Assembly (NCBI RefSeq): GCF_005144885.1
Contig: NZ_CP039690.1
Location: 2,369,001 to 2,433,000 of the forward strand
DNA: 64,000 nt
Direction of reading: 5' to 3'
DNA from: Phreatobacter stygius
Lineage (GTDB): Bacteria > Pseudomonadota > Alphaproteobacteria > Rhizobiales > Phreatobacteraceae
Part shown: in pieces, positions 17,380 to 25,233 of the stretch
Numbering within the stretch: position 1 is the first letter of the stretch
Layout of the letters: every line of letters begins with the position of its first letter
Notes under the pieces: generated by a model
The model's database searches: none
What the model was told of the DNA's origin: nothing
The model's input: the letters and a program-made list of their open reading frames with translations, nothing else
Position numbers and translations under genes: made by a program

Positions 17380-18129
17380 TCACCAGGCCTCCGTCCAGGG
17401 CCTGAGATCCATCTCATGGGTCCAGGCCGAGCGGCCCTGCCGGTGGAGCCAGACGTAATTGCGGGCGATCTCGTCGGGCTTCAGCACCTCGTCGCGCGCC
17501 AGCCGCTCGTCGAGATCGGGCAGCCGGCCGCGCGCGAAGCTGCCGTCAATGGTGCCGTCGATCACGACATGGGCGACATGCAGGCCCTTCGGGCCGAGCT
17601 CGCGCGCCATGCTCTGGGCCAGCGCCCTGAGGCCATGCTTGGCGCCGGCAAAGGCCGAGAACTGGGCACGGCCGCGCAGGCTGGCGGTGGCGCCGGTGAA
17701 GATCACCGTGCCGCGTCCGCGCGGCGTCATCACCCGCGCCGCCTCGCGGCCGGTCAGGAAGCCGGCGAGCGCCGCCATTTCCCAGACCTTGGTATAGACC
17801 CGGGTGGTGGTCTCGACGATCGGGAACCAGACATTGGCGCCGATATTGAAGACGACCACCGCGAGCGGCCCGATCTCGGCCTCGATACGGTCGAACAGCT
17901 CGACCATTTCGGTCTCTTCGCGCGCATCGACGCCAAACGCATGAGCCTTGCCGCCATCCTCGCGGATCGACGCGGCGAGCCGCTCCAGCGTGTCGAGATG
18001 GCGTGGCCGGCGGGTCAGGCAGACGGTCAGGCCATCGCGCGCAAAGGCGCGGGCAATGGCGCTGCCGACCCCCTCCCCGGCGCCGACGACCAGACAGACG
18101 CCTTGCCCGGCTTGTGACTGCTCCGCCAT
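17380..18129 (-). CDS. SDR-family protein with Phe in place of catalytic Tyr
   Basis: 249-residue SDR-like protein. The nucleotide loop is GAGEGVG (16-22). Where classical SDRs have YxxxK it has FxxxK (Phe160, Lys164, in SAFAGAKHGLRAL). This is the diagnostic trait of a recognised SDR subgroup (SDR_c10 type), so it is not a sequencing error. The C-terminal part (MARELGPKGLHVAHVVIDGTIDG, DEIARNYVWLHRQGRSAWTHEMDLRPW) also fits that subgroup. The start at 18129 (MAEQSQ) is chosen over an in-frame ATG at 18270 inside the upstream hydrolase gene. Neighbours are the ring-opening amidohydrolase upstream (70-bp gap) and the isomerase downstream. Confidence 0.85.
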   Translation of the reverse strand: MAEQSQAGQGVCLVVGAGEGVGSAIARAFARDGLTVCLTRRPRHLDTLERLAASIREDGGKAHAFGVDAREETEMVELFDRIEAEIGPLAVVVFNIGANVWFPIVETTTRVYTKVWEMAALAGFLTGREAARVMTPRGRGTVIFTGATASLRGRAQFSAFAGAKHGLRALAQSMARELGPKGLHVAHVVIDGTIDGSFARGRLPDLDERLARDEVLKPDEIARNYVWLHRQGRSAWTHEMDLRPWTEAW

Positions 18130-18199
18130 TGTCGTCGCCCCCGGCTCCCGGTCCGGGGCAGGTTCGTCTCGAAAGGCCGCGCGGTCAATCGTGCCGCCT

Positions 18200-19288
18200 T
18201 TAGCGCTCGACGATGACGGCCACCGGCCCGCCGCCGGGCGGTCCCTGATGTTCGGCGCCGCCCGAGACATAGATCATCGATCGCCCGACCAGCCCGCCAA
18301 GCGCGCCGGCGACATAGGCCCGGGCATGGCGGGTCGACGAAATATCGGAATCGTCCAGCATGGTGTGGCGCTCGCCGCGCAATTCGCCGTCCGGGCTCGC
18401 CTCGGCCTTGGCCAAAAGCGCCACCAGGTGGCTGCGCTGGCGCGGATCGAGCTGGCCGTCGGCCGGCAGCCCGACCCGGGCGAGCGCCGCCCTGACCGGC
18501 TCGATGTCGATGGCATCCGCCATGACCGCGTGGTCGATGGTGATGAGACCGGACCAGGCGGCCGAGCGGCCGAGCACGACGACCTCGTGATGGCTGAGCT
18601 CGACCCCGGCCGAAGCGCTGGCCCTGGCCGACCACAGGCTGAAATCGCGGCCGATCACCACGTCCGACACAGCCGAGCGCGGGACCTCGCCGAGCGCGAC
18701 CGCCACGCCGAGCGACGATGCGCCGCGCGACAGGCCCATCGATTTCAAGGTGTCGCGCACCGCAACCGTGACGCCGCGAGCCTCCGCCTCGCCGATTCGC
18801 CTGTTGGTCAAGAGCGGACACTTGATCTGGACGAAATGAACATCCTCGGGGTCCTCGATCGCCGCCTGCCGCATCGCCGCCCGTACCGCCTCGGCAACCT
18901 GATCGACCTGGCCGAGCCGGCCGAGCGCTTCGGCCGGCAAGGCTGCGGTATGGACCCGTCCGATCGCCAGGGCCGGGCCGGCGAGCCCATCGCCTTCGAC
19001 CCGCTCGAACACCGTCCAATGCGGCGACATGGCGCCTTCGGTGCCCCCCGACATGACGTAACAGACCTCGGCCGCGCGCTCAGGCCCGATATGGCGGGCA
19101 AGCGCCAGGCTCAGCGACTGCGTGGCAAACCCGCGGGAGAAATCATTGACGCAGCCATTGCCCTCGGTCTTGCCGAAGATCGCCAGGATGCCGCCCGGAT
19201 CGATGGCCCCGGCCTGGATCGCGGCCTCCAGTCCCGAGGCGTCGTCGGGGCCGCTGGCAGCAAGGCGGTGAACGCGGGCGATCGGCAT
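18200..19288 (-). CDS. Ring-opening amidohydrolase (cyanuric acid hydrolase / barbiturase family)
   Basis: 362-residue enzyme of the AtzD/TrzD/barbiturase family, which opens cyanuric acid or barbituric acid by hydrolysing a ring amide. The three repeats of the toblerone fold each carry a Lys and a Ser: Lys40 (FGKTEGNG) with Ser80 (MSGGTEG), Lys156 (QIKCPLL) with Ser226 (SASAG), Lys294 (AKAEASPDG) with Ser342 (VSGGAEHQGP). Length and motifs match AtzD (about 363). Cyanuric acid hydrolases and barbiturases cannot be told apart by these motifs. It heads a five-gene operon; a start RBS of GAAGGAAG precedes 19288. Confidence 0.92.
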   Translation of the reverse strand: MPIARVHRLAASGPDDASGLEAAIQAGAIDPGGILAIFGKTEGNGCVNDFSRGFATQSLSLALARHIGPERAAEVCYVMSGGTEGAMSPHWTVFERVEGDGLAGPALAIGRVHTAALPAEALGRLGQVDQVAEAVRAAMRQAAIEDPEDVHFVQIKCPLLTNRRIGEAEARGVTVAVRDTLKSMGLSRGASSLGVAVALGEVPRSAVSDVVIGRDFSLWSARASASAGVELSHHEVVVLGRSAAWSGLITIDHAVMADAIDIEPVRAALARVGLPADGQLDPRQRSHLVALLAKAEASPDGELRGERHTMLDDSDISSTRHARAYVAGALGGLVGRSMIYVSGGAEHQGPPGGGPVAVIVER

Positions 19289-19460
19289 GGCGGCTTCCTT
19301 CGTGCTAGGCTCAACAACTGAGGCTGGAGGGTTTTAGCAAGCCCCGTGCCGGTTTTGCTTGACATCATCGGCAGGTGCCACTATCCGGTCGCCTCTCCGA
19401 AAAGGACCATTTTGTCCCGCGGCCGGCGCACGCCGTCGCCATGTCTTTAGGATCCGACCG

Positions 19461-19766
19461 ATGTCGCGTCGTTGTGAACTCACCGGTAAGGGTGTTCTGG
19501 TTGGCCACCGGGTCAGCCACTCGAACATCAAGACGAAGCACCGCTTCCTGCCGAACCTGCAGAACATCTCCTTCACGTCCGAACTGCTCGGCCAGAGCAT
19601 TTCGCTGCGCGTGTCGACCCACGCTCTGCGTTCGGTCGATCACAATGGCGGCCTGGACGCATTCCTGGCCAAGGCCCGCGCCGAGGTTCTCTCGCCGAAG
19701 GCCCGTCAGCTGAAGGCGACCATCGCCAAGAAGCGCGCCGAGGCTGCCGAGCCGGCCGCCGCCTGA
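19461..19766 (+). CDS. rpmB: 50S ribosomal protein L28 (bL28)
   Basis: 101-residue ribosomal protein. The N-terminal [34 protein letters not shown] is the bL28 signature, followed by a C-terminal Lys/Ala-rich helix. The start at 19461 has AGGATCC nine bases upstream. It is monocistronic: a strong intrinsic terminator begins 30 bases after the stop. The Cys-x-Cys zinc pairs seen in some bL28 proteins are absent except for one Cys, as expected for a C-minus form. Confidence 0.97.
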   Translation: MSRRCELTGKGVLVGHRVSHSNIKTKHRFLPNLQNISFTSELLGQSISLRVSTHALRSVDHNGGLDAFLAKARAEVLSPKARQLKATIAKKRAEAAEPAAA

Positions 19767-19796
19767 TCAGGCGTTAAGCTTCTGTAAAGATTTGAC

Positions 19797-19830
19797 AACC
19801 GGCGCCGGGGAACTGGCGCCGGTTTTCGTT
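19797..19830 (+). terminator. Rho-independent terminator after rpmB
   Basis: Perfect 10-bp stem AACCGGCGCC (19797-19806) with GGCGCCGGTT (19815-19824), an 8-base loop, then TTCGTT. It lies between rpmB and the Tim44-like gene, both on the + strand. Confidence 0.88.
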
Positions 19831-19930
19831 ATTGCCGCTGCGTCATTGTCTCGCAGCGACCTGATCCCCATATCACGCTAAGTTGAGTCAAGCGCGGGTG
19901 GACCCCGTTTCTCGCGCAGTGGGGAGAACG

Positions 19931-20917
19931 ATGACGACCAAAAGCCTTTTCCGCATGACCGCCGTGGCCTCCGTGGCTCTCATGCTGGGCGCGCTCGCAG
20001 CCGAAGCCCGGCCGGGCGGCGGCCGCTCCTCGGGTAGCCGCGGCAGCAACACCCATTCCGCCCCGCCCGCCACCAATACCGCGCCCTCGACGGCGCAGCC
20101 GATGCAGCGCACCACCGCGCCGACACCGGCGCCCGGCACCCAGCAGCCCGGCATGGGCCAGCGGCCTCCGGCGGCCAACCAGCCAGCGGCCCAAGGGTCG
20201 CGCTGGGGTGGTCTCGGCATGGGCCTCGCCGCGGGCTTCCTCGGCGCCGGCCTGTTCGGCCTGTTGTCCGGCGGCGGCTTCCTGAGCGGCCTCGGCTCGC
20301 TCATGGGCATGGTCGGCTTCCTGTTCCAGGTCGCCCTGATCGGCGGCGTGATCTTCCTGGTCGTGCGCTTCCTGCGCGGCCGGCGCGAACAGCAGGCTGG
20401 TGGCCCGATGCCGGCTCATGCCCGCATGGGCGGCGCCGACCCGATGCCGAACGGTCCGATCCCCGGCATGGCCGGCGGTTCGGTGGCCTCGCCTTCGGCC
20501 GCCCCGTCGGACAAGATCGGCGTGACCGGTCAGGACTTCGACCAGTTCGAGCGGCGCCTCCAGGAGGTGCAGGACGCCTATTCGCGTGAGGATCTGAACG
20601 CTTTGCGTGCAGTCGCGACGCCGGAAATGGTGTCCTATTTCGCCGAAGACCTGAAAGCCAATGCCGACAAGGGTGCGGTCAACCGCATCTCCAACGTCAA
20701 GCTGCTGCAGGGCGACCTGTCGGAAGCTTGGCGCGAGCAGGATGGCGACTATGCCACCGTCGCCATGCGTTACGGCCTGACCGACGTCACGCTGGAGCGC
20801 GCCTCGGGCCGCATCATCGCCGGCAATCCGCGCGGTGAAGAGGTCACTGAGCTGTGGACCTTCCGCAGGCCGCATGGCGGCACCTGGCAGCTGTCGGCGA
20901 TCCAGCAGGCCGCCTGA
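19931..20917 (+). CDS. Tim44-like domain protein (membrane-anchored)
   Basis: 328-residue protein. A signal peptide (MTTKSLFRMTAVASVALMLGALAAEA) leads to a Gly/Pro/Gln-rich low-complexity stretch (30-90). A glycine-rich hydrophobic hairpin (GLGMGLAAGFLGAGLFGLLSGGGFL and VGFLFQVALIGGVIFLVVRFL) follows, then a C-terminal Tim44-like domain (about 190-328: FDQFERRLQEVQDAYSREDLNALRAVATPEMVSYFAEDL, WTFRRPHGGTWQLSAIQ). The bacterial Tim44-like fold resembles the mitochondrial import motor component; the bacterial role is unclear. The start at 19931 follows GGGGAGAACG. It is bounded by terminators on both sides. Confidence 0.88.
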   Translation: MTTKSLFRMTAVASVALMLGALAAEARPGGGRSSGSRGSNTHSAPPATNTAPSTAQPMQRTTAPTPAPGTQQPGMGQRPPAANQPAAQGSRWGGLGMGLAAGFLGAGLFGLLSGGGFLSGLGSLMGMVGFLFQVALIGGVIFLVVRFLRGRREQQAGGPMPAHARMGGADPMPNGPIPGMAGGSVASPSAAPSDKIGVTGQDFDQFERRLQEVQDAYSREDLNALRAVATPEMVSYFAEDLKANADKGAVNRISNVKLLQGDLSEAWREQDGDYATVAMRYGLTDVTLERASGRIIAGNPRGEEVTELWTFRRPHGGTWQLSAIQQAA

Positions 20918-20944
20918 CATCTGCGGCAAATCGCTGCGCATTCG

Positions 20945-20973
20945 AAGCCCCGGCCGCAAGCCGGGGCTTTTTT
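20945..20973 (+). terminator. Rho-independent terminator after the Tim44-like gene
   Basis: Ten-bp perfect stem AAGCCCCGGC (20945-20954) and GCCGGGGCTT (20960-20969) with a 5-base loop, followed by four more T. It sits 28 bases after the stop of the Tim44-like gene on the + strand. Confidence 0.9.
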
Positions 20974-21114
20974 CTGTCGATAGCCGGTTTCGGCGAAGGA
21001 ATTCCCGGCCCGGGTGCCACGGCCGCGGACGTTAACCCTTTGATCATACCTGTTGACGAAAGCTTAACGAAACCGTTGCGAGCCGACAGCCTTCGTGGTT
21101 CCATTCTTCTCACC

Positions 21115-21624
21115 ATGAAGACCGTCACGACCGAAATCCGTCTTGCTCGCATTGCCGATGCTCCGATCGTCGCCGAGGTGCACGACGAGGCTTGGCGGGC
21201 GGCCTATCGCGGCCTCATTCCAGGCGCCGAGCTGGAGAAGCTCATCTCGCGCCGCGGACCGGGCTGGTGGGAATCAGCGATTCGCAAAGGCAATCGCATA
21301 GCCCTGCTCGGGTTCGGCGACGAGGTCGCGGGTTATGCCAATTACGGGCGCAACCGGGCCAAGGCCTTGTCTTATGACGGCGAAATCTACGAGCTTTATC
21401 TCAGGCCCAAATTCATTGGCCTGGGGCTCGGCCGCAAGCTGTTCCAGGCCGCGCGCAAGGACCTGGTCGGCCACGGCCTCGACAGCGTCGTGGTCTGGGC
21501 CTTGAGCGACAATGACGCGGCGGTGAACTTCTACCGGGCGCTCGGCGGCAAGCCGGTGGCCCGCTCGTCCGAAACTTTCGGCGTCCGTTCACTCGACAAG
21601 ACCGCTTTCGGCTGGACCGCGTAA
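21115..21624 (+). CDS. GNAT-family N-acetyltransferase
   Basis: 169-residue acetyltransferase. The N-terminal region (IRLARIADAPIVAEVHDEAWRAAYRGLIPGAEL) and the acetyl-CoA-binding motif A (YELYLRPKFIGLGLGRKLFQAARKDL, with the GLGLGR loop) are clear. The end has NDNDAAVNFYRALGGKPVARS, a GNAT motif B. The substrate is unknown. The start at 21115 has no clear ribosome site, and no better ATG exists in frame nearby; a short upstream TTG extension cannot be excluded. Confidence 0.88.
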   Translation: MKTVTTEIRLARIADAPIVAEVHDEAWRAAYRGLIPGAELEKLISRRGPGWWESAIRKGNRIALLGFGDEVAGYANYGRNRAKALSYDGEIYELYLRPKFIGLGLGRKLFQAARKDLVGHGLDSVVVWALSDNDAAVNFYRALGGKPVARSSETFGVRSLDKTAFGWTA

Positions 21625-21761
21625 CGGCCTGATTTCCCTGGACGTCCCGTCTTCTTGCGGCCGCATCGCGCGGGCGCCCGGTCTTTTAGTCCTTAGGCGC
21701 ACTTGCCGCCGAGGGGCCTAAGCCGCTATCGAGGCGGCACGATTTTCCGGAGAGCGTCCCG

Positions 21762-22298
21762 ATGCGTATCGATGCCGTTTCGATTGGCAAGAACCCGCCC
21801 CACGAGGTCAATGTGATCGTGGAGGTCCCGGTTGGCGGCGAGCCGATCAAATACGAGATGGACAAGGAAGCCGGCACACTGGTGGTCGACCGCTTCCTCT
21901 ACACATCGATGCGCTACCCCGGAAATTACGGTTTCATCCCGCATACGCTGTCCGAGGACGGCGATCCATGCGACGTGCTGATCGCCAACCAGCGCGGCAT
22001 CGTGCCCGGCGCCATTGTCGCGGTCCGCCCGGTCGGCGTGCTGAAGATGATCGATGAAGCCGGCGGCGACGAGAAGATCGTCGCCGTGCCCGTGCCGCGG
22101 CTGACCCGGCGTTATGAGAATGTCCATGAGGCGACCGACCTGCCGGAAATCACCCGCCAGCAGATCGAGCATTTCTTCACCCACTACAAGGATCTCGAGC
22201 CCGGCAAATGGGTCAAGGTCGAGGGTTGGGGCGATGCGGCGGAAGCCCGCAGGCTAATCGAAGAAGCCATGGAGCGGGCCAACAAGGCCAAGACCTGA
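21762..22298 (+). CDS. ppa: Inorganic pyrophosphatase (family I)
   Basis: 178-residue cytoplasmic enzyme that hydrolyses pyrophosphate to drive biosynthetic reactions. Signature DGDPCD (Asp66, Asp68, Asp71) binds Mg; other conserved elements are [16 protein letters not shown] (Lys30, Glu32) and [13 protein letters not shown]. The end [21 protein letters not shown] is typical of proteobacterial enzymes. The start at 21762 follows CCGGAGAGCG. The stop codon lies within the first unit of a 16-bp tandem repeat that follows. Confidence 0.97.
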   Translation: MRIDAVSIGKNPPHEVNVIVEVPVGGEPIKYEMDKEAGTLVVDRFLYTSMRYPGNYGFIPHTLSEDGDPCDVLIANQRGIVPGAIVAVRPVGVLKMIDEAGGDEKIVAVPVPRLTRRYENVHEATDLPEITRQQIEHFFTHYKDLEPGKWVKVEGWGDAAEARRLIEEAMERANKAKT

Positions 22299-22355
22299 CG
22301 ACAAATCGGACCTGACGACAATCGGGCCTGACGACAATCCGGCCCGACGACGTCC
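22292..22355. repeat. 16-bp imperfect tandem repeat at the 3' end of ppa
   Basis: Four consecutive units: GACCTGACGACAAATCG (22292-22308), GACCTGACGACAATCG (22309-22324), GGCCTGACGACAATCC (22325-22340) and GGCCCGACGACGTCC (22341-22355). The core CTGACGACAAT is shared by the first three. The ppa stop TGA is in unit 1. Each unit carries an in-frame or shifted TGACGAC. Function unknown; replication slippage is the simplest origin. Confidence 0.85.
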
Positions 22356-22375
22356 GACGAAACCACCGGCCGGGA

Positions 22376-22759
22376 TCAGCCCGGCCGCTTCGGACCGGCG
22401 GCCAGCGCCTCGGCCACCTTGGCGCGGATGTCGGCCAGCGAGAACGGCTTGGTCACCACGTCGTGGATCAGCGCGTCGAGCCCGTGGGCACGTTCGCGCT
22501 GGTCGGCATAACCGGTCATCAAGAGGATGATCAGGTTGGGAAATTGCGGCGCGGCGGCCAGCGCCAGGGCAATGCCGTCCATCAGCGGCATGCGGATATC
22601 GGTCAATAACAGGTCGAAGGCGCCGTTCTCGCGTTCGAGCAATTCGAGCGCCTCGGCGCCGTCACGGGTTTCGACCACCACGTGACCGTCGATCTCCAAG
22701 GCCCGGCGGACAAAGATCCGGACCGGTTCGTCGTCCTCGGCGATCAGCACGCGCGCCAT
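22376..22759 (-). CDS. cpdR: CpdR-type single-domain response regulator
   Basis: 127-residue stand-alone receiver domain. Acidic pair Asp9/Asp10, phospho-acceptor Asp54 (LLTDIRMP) and Lys104 (VVTKPFSL) are in place, with the alpha4-beta5 face MTGYADQRERAHGLDALIHDVVTKPF that closely matches rhizobial CpdR. In Caulobacter CpdR (unphosphorylated) helps ClpXP degrade CtrA-pathway proteins and PdeA and is switched by CckA-ChpT; Sinorhizobium has CpdR1. That role is inferred from similarity. It is six bases below hpt, so the two probably share a transcript. Confidence 0.8.
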   Translation of the reverse strand: MARVLIAEDDEPVRIFVRRALEIDGHVVVETRDGAEALELLERENGAFDLLLTDIRMPLMDGIALALAAAPQFPNLIILLMTGYADQRERAHGLDALIHDVVTKPFSLADIRAKVAEALAAGPKRPG

Positions 22760-22765
22760 GGCCGA

Positions 22766-23296
22766 TCAGTCCTCGATGACACCGACAAAGGGCAATTGCC
22801 GCCAGGCATGGGCGACGTCCATGCCGTAACCGACCACGAAGACGTCGGGGCAGACGAAGCCGACATAGTCGGGTTGCAGGTTGATGGCACGTTTGCCGGG
22901 CTTTTCCAGCAGCACGCAGGTCCTGACACTCCTGGCGCCGCGCGCGCTCAGGAGATCCTTTGCATAGGTCAGCGTCCGGCCGCTTTCCAGGATGTCGTCG
23001 ACCAGCAGCACGTCGCGATCGGCGACCGGGCTTTCGACGTCGTGCAGAATGCGCACCGAACCGCTGGAGACGGTGCCTTCGAGATAGCTCGACAGCGACA
23101 TGAACTCGACCTCCGGCGCCATGCCGGCGGCGTCCATCGCGCGGATCAGGTCAGCGGCGAACACGAAGCTGCCCTTCAAGACGGCAATGACCAGAAGCCG
23201 CTCGGGGTTGGTGCCGGCGATTTCGCTCACCAGCTCCTTCTGGCGCTGGGCGATCGCCTCGGCCGAGAACAGCACGCGAATCTTGGAACGGTCCAT
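22766..23296 (-). CDS. hpt: Hypoxanthine phosphoribosyltransferase
   Basis: 176-residue purine-salvage enzyme that joins hypoxanthine or guanine to PRPP. The PRPP loop VLLVDDILESGRT (Asp100, Asp101), the SLSSYLEGTVSSGSVRI stretch and the YVGFVCPDVFVVGYGMD purine-binding region are typical. A GTG codon directly before the ATG at 23296 is also possible (23299), but the GGAG seven bases before the ATG favours 23296. Transcribed with cpdR. Confidence 0.96.
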   Translation of the reverse strand: MDRSKIRVLFSAEAIAQRQKELVSEIAGTNPERLLVIAVLKGSFVFAADLIRAMDAAGMAPEVEFMSLSSYLEGTVSSGSVRILHDVESPVADRDVLLVDDILESGRTLTYAKDLLSARGARSVRTCVLLEKPGKRAINLQPDYVGFVCPDVFVVGYGMDVAHAWRQLPFVGVIED

Positions 23297-23349
23297 CACA
23301 GGGCTCCGGGGAAGTCTTGCTCATGGCTTAGCGCGGCCTGATCGCCGCG

Positions 23350-24240
23350 TCATCTGCCGCCGGCGTCCTGGCGGGTGAAGAAACGCACCTCGACGGTCGC
23401 GCCGTCCGGTGGCGGCGAGGCCAGCCTGGAGCGGAACGGCGCGGCTTCGCCCGGCGCCAGCTGCGGCTTGGGCGCCGTCGCGGTCCAGGTATAGATCTCC
23501 TTGCCGGTCGCGTCGCGCACCGCCAGCCGCAGCCGCGGCAGGTCGATCGGACGGCCCGTGATATTGACGAGCTTGCCCTCGACCACCAGCACGACGACGC
23601 CATCGACGATTTCGTTGGCGCCCTTGACCTCCTGGAAATCGACGCCGCGCAGATTCACGGGAACGCCGAGCGTCTCGTAGACGGTGGCGCTGTCGGGCAC
23701 GGTCCGGACCACCTGCTCGCGGCCGAGAAAGAAGGTCGCCAGGACCGCCATGCCGATGAGCACGATGGTCATCGGCACCGGCAGGCGGAGGCTGAACCCC
23801 TTCGACCGCGCGGCATAGGCGCGCTTGCGCCGTTGCGCGGCGCTCGATTCGATATCGCCGCGCGATGAACGCGGTTTCACCGGGCTTGCCGCCTGGCGAT
23901 CGTCGACACGCGGTGGCAAGGGATCGGCCGGCATATCAGGGGCGATCGGTGGCGACTCGGCGACCGGCATCGCCGCCGATGTTTCCACGGGCTCGGAGCC
24001 TGGTCTGTCGCGGGCCTCTTCGGCGAAGGCCGCGCCCCAGTCGTCGTCGCCGGCGGCCTGGTTAGCGGTGGAACCGGAATGGGCTTCGGCCTCGGCAATG
24101 GCCGGTTCGGGCAAGGCGCTGTCGGGGGTCGCCAGCCAGACCGTCCGGCAACGGGCGCAACGCACCTGCCGCCCGGCATCGCCGAGCGCGGTCGCGGTTA
24201 CCCGGAAGGCCGTCGCGCAGGACGGACAGACGATCAACAT
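23350..24240 (-). CDS. MJ0042 zinc-ribbon membrane protein
   Basis: 296-residue protein. An N-terminal zinc ribbon is MLIVCPSCATAFRVTATALGDAGRQVRCARCRTVW (two CxxC pairs, residues 5-8 and 28-31), the MJ0042 family signature. A Glu/Ala/Pro-rich linker (40-150) is followed by one transmembrane segment (VPMTIVLIGMAVLATFFLG) and a C-terminal DUF3426-like beta domain (GVPVNLRGVDFQEVKGANEIVDGVVVLVVEGKLVNITGRPIDL). In Rhizobiales it usually lies next to ftsE, as here (divergent, 306-bp gap). Function is unknown. The ATG at 24276 would add 12 residues before the ribbon and is not favoured. Confidence 0.85.
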   Translation of the reverse strand: MLIVCPSCATAFRVTATALGDAGRQVRCARCRTVWLATPDSALPEPAIAEAEAHSGSTANQAAGDDDWGAAFAEEARDRPGSEPVETSAAMPVAESPPIAPDMPADPLPPRVDDRQAASPVKPRSSRGDIESSAAQRRKRAYAARSKGFSLRLPVPMTIVLIGMAVLATFFLGREQVVRTVPDSATVYETLGVPVNLRGVDFQEVKGANEIVDGVVVLVVEGKLVNITGRPIDLPRLRLAVRDATGKEIYTWTATAPKPQLAPGEAAPFRSRLASPPPDGATVEVRFFTRQDAGGR

Positions 24241-24546
24241 GAAACCTGCCCCGGGACGGATGTCCCTTCGATGCACCCTCGCTTGAGCGTGGTTAATCCG
24301 CCGTTAAGCGCGGGGCCCCGGCAGGCCGGAAACCGCGCCTTGGCGGTCCGAAACGCCAGGCCATGCCTGTGTACGATGGCGCGGCGCCGGCTCAGGTGGT
24401 CGCCACGATCGTCACGCCTTCGACAAGCCACAACCGTCACGTCATGGTGCGGCCTGCCGTTGGGCGTAAAGTCCGGCTCCGTGGCATGATCGCGTCCTTG
24501 CGAATCGCGCCCTGCAGCGCGGCCCGAATGAAAGAGACATTGCCCC
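24241..24546. other. Divergent intergenic region, zinc-ribbon gene and ftsE
   Basis: A 306-bp gene-free stretch between two divergent genes. I see no open frame with a ribosome site, no perfect operator and no strong -10/-35 pair in it. It presumably holds both promoters. Confidence 0.4.
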
Positions 24547-25233
24547 TTGGTTCGTTTCGAGAATGTCGGTTTGCGCTACGGCCTCGGTCCGGAGGTGCTG
24601 CGGGATCTGTCCTTCGGCATCGACCCGCATTCCTTCCAATTCCTCACCGGTCCATCAGGCGCCGGCAAGACCAGCCTGCTGAAACTCCTGTTCCTGTCGC
24701 TCCGGCCGACCCGCGGGCTGGTGACCGTGTTCGACCACGACACCGCCCGGCTGTCGAAGGACGAATTGTCGGTGCTGCGCCGGCGCATCGGCATCGTGTT
24801 CCAGGACTTCCGCCTGCTCGACCATCTGACCACTTATGAGAATGTCGCGCTGCCCATGCGTGTGCTCGGCAAGGACGAGACCAGCTACCGTTCCGAGGTC
24901 GTCGACCTCCTGGAATGGGTCGGGCTCGGCCACCGCATCGACGCCTACCCGCCGATCCTGTCGGGCGGCGAGAAGCAGCGCGCGGCGATCGCCCGCGCGG
25001 TCATCGTCCGCCCGGAAATGCTGCTGGCCGACGAGCCGACCGGCAATGTCGATCCGCCGCTCGCCAAGCGCCTGCTCAGGCTGTTCGTCGAACTGAACCG
25101 CACCGGCACCGCCGTCCTGATCGCCACCCATGACCTGTCCCTCCTGGACCAGGTCGAGGCGCGCCGCCTGATCATCGACGACGGCTTCGTCTCGATCAAC
25201 GACCCGCATCACCTCGAGGACGACCGGTGGTGA
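24547..25233 (+). CDS. ftsE: Cell-division ABC transporter ATPase FtsE
   Basis: 228-residue ATPase of the FtsEX complex, which uses ATP turnover at the division site to activate peptidoglycan hydrolases from the periplasm. Walker A GPSGAGKT (35-42), signature LSGGEKQ (138-144), Walker B MLLADEP (158-164) and an H-loop (ATHDL) are intact. Typical FtsE opening VRFENVGLRYGLGPEVLRDLSF starts with a TTG codon at 24547; no ATG lies in the correct place. Overlaps ftsX by a few bases, so the two are co-translated. Confidence 0.95.
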   Translation: MVRFENVGLRYGLGPEVLRDLSFGIDPHSFQFLTGPSGAGKTSLLKLLFLSLRPTRGLVTVFDHDTARLSKDELSVLRRRIGIVFQDFRLLDHLTTYENVALPMRVLGKDETSYRSEVVDLLEWVGLGHRIDAYPPILSGGEKQRAAIARAVIVRPEMLLADEPTGNVDPPLAKRLLRLFVELNRTGTAVLIATHDLSLLDQVEARRLIIDDGFVSINDPHHLEDDRW

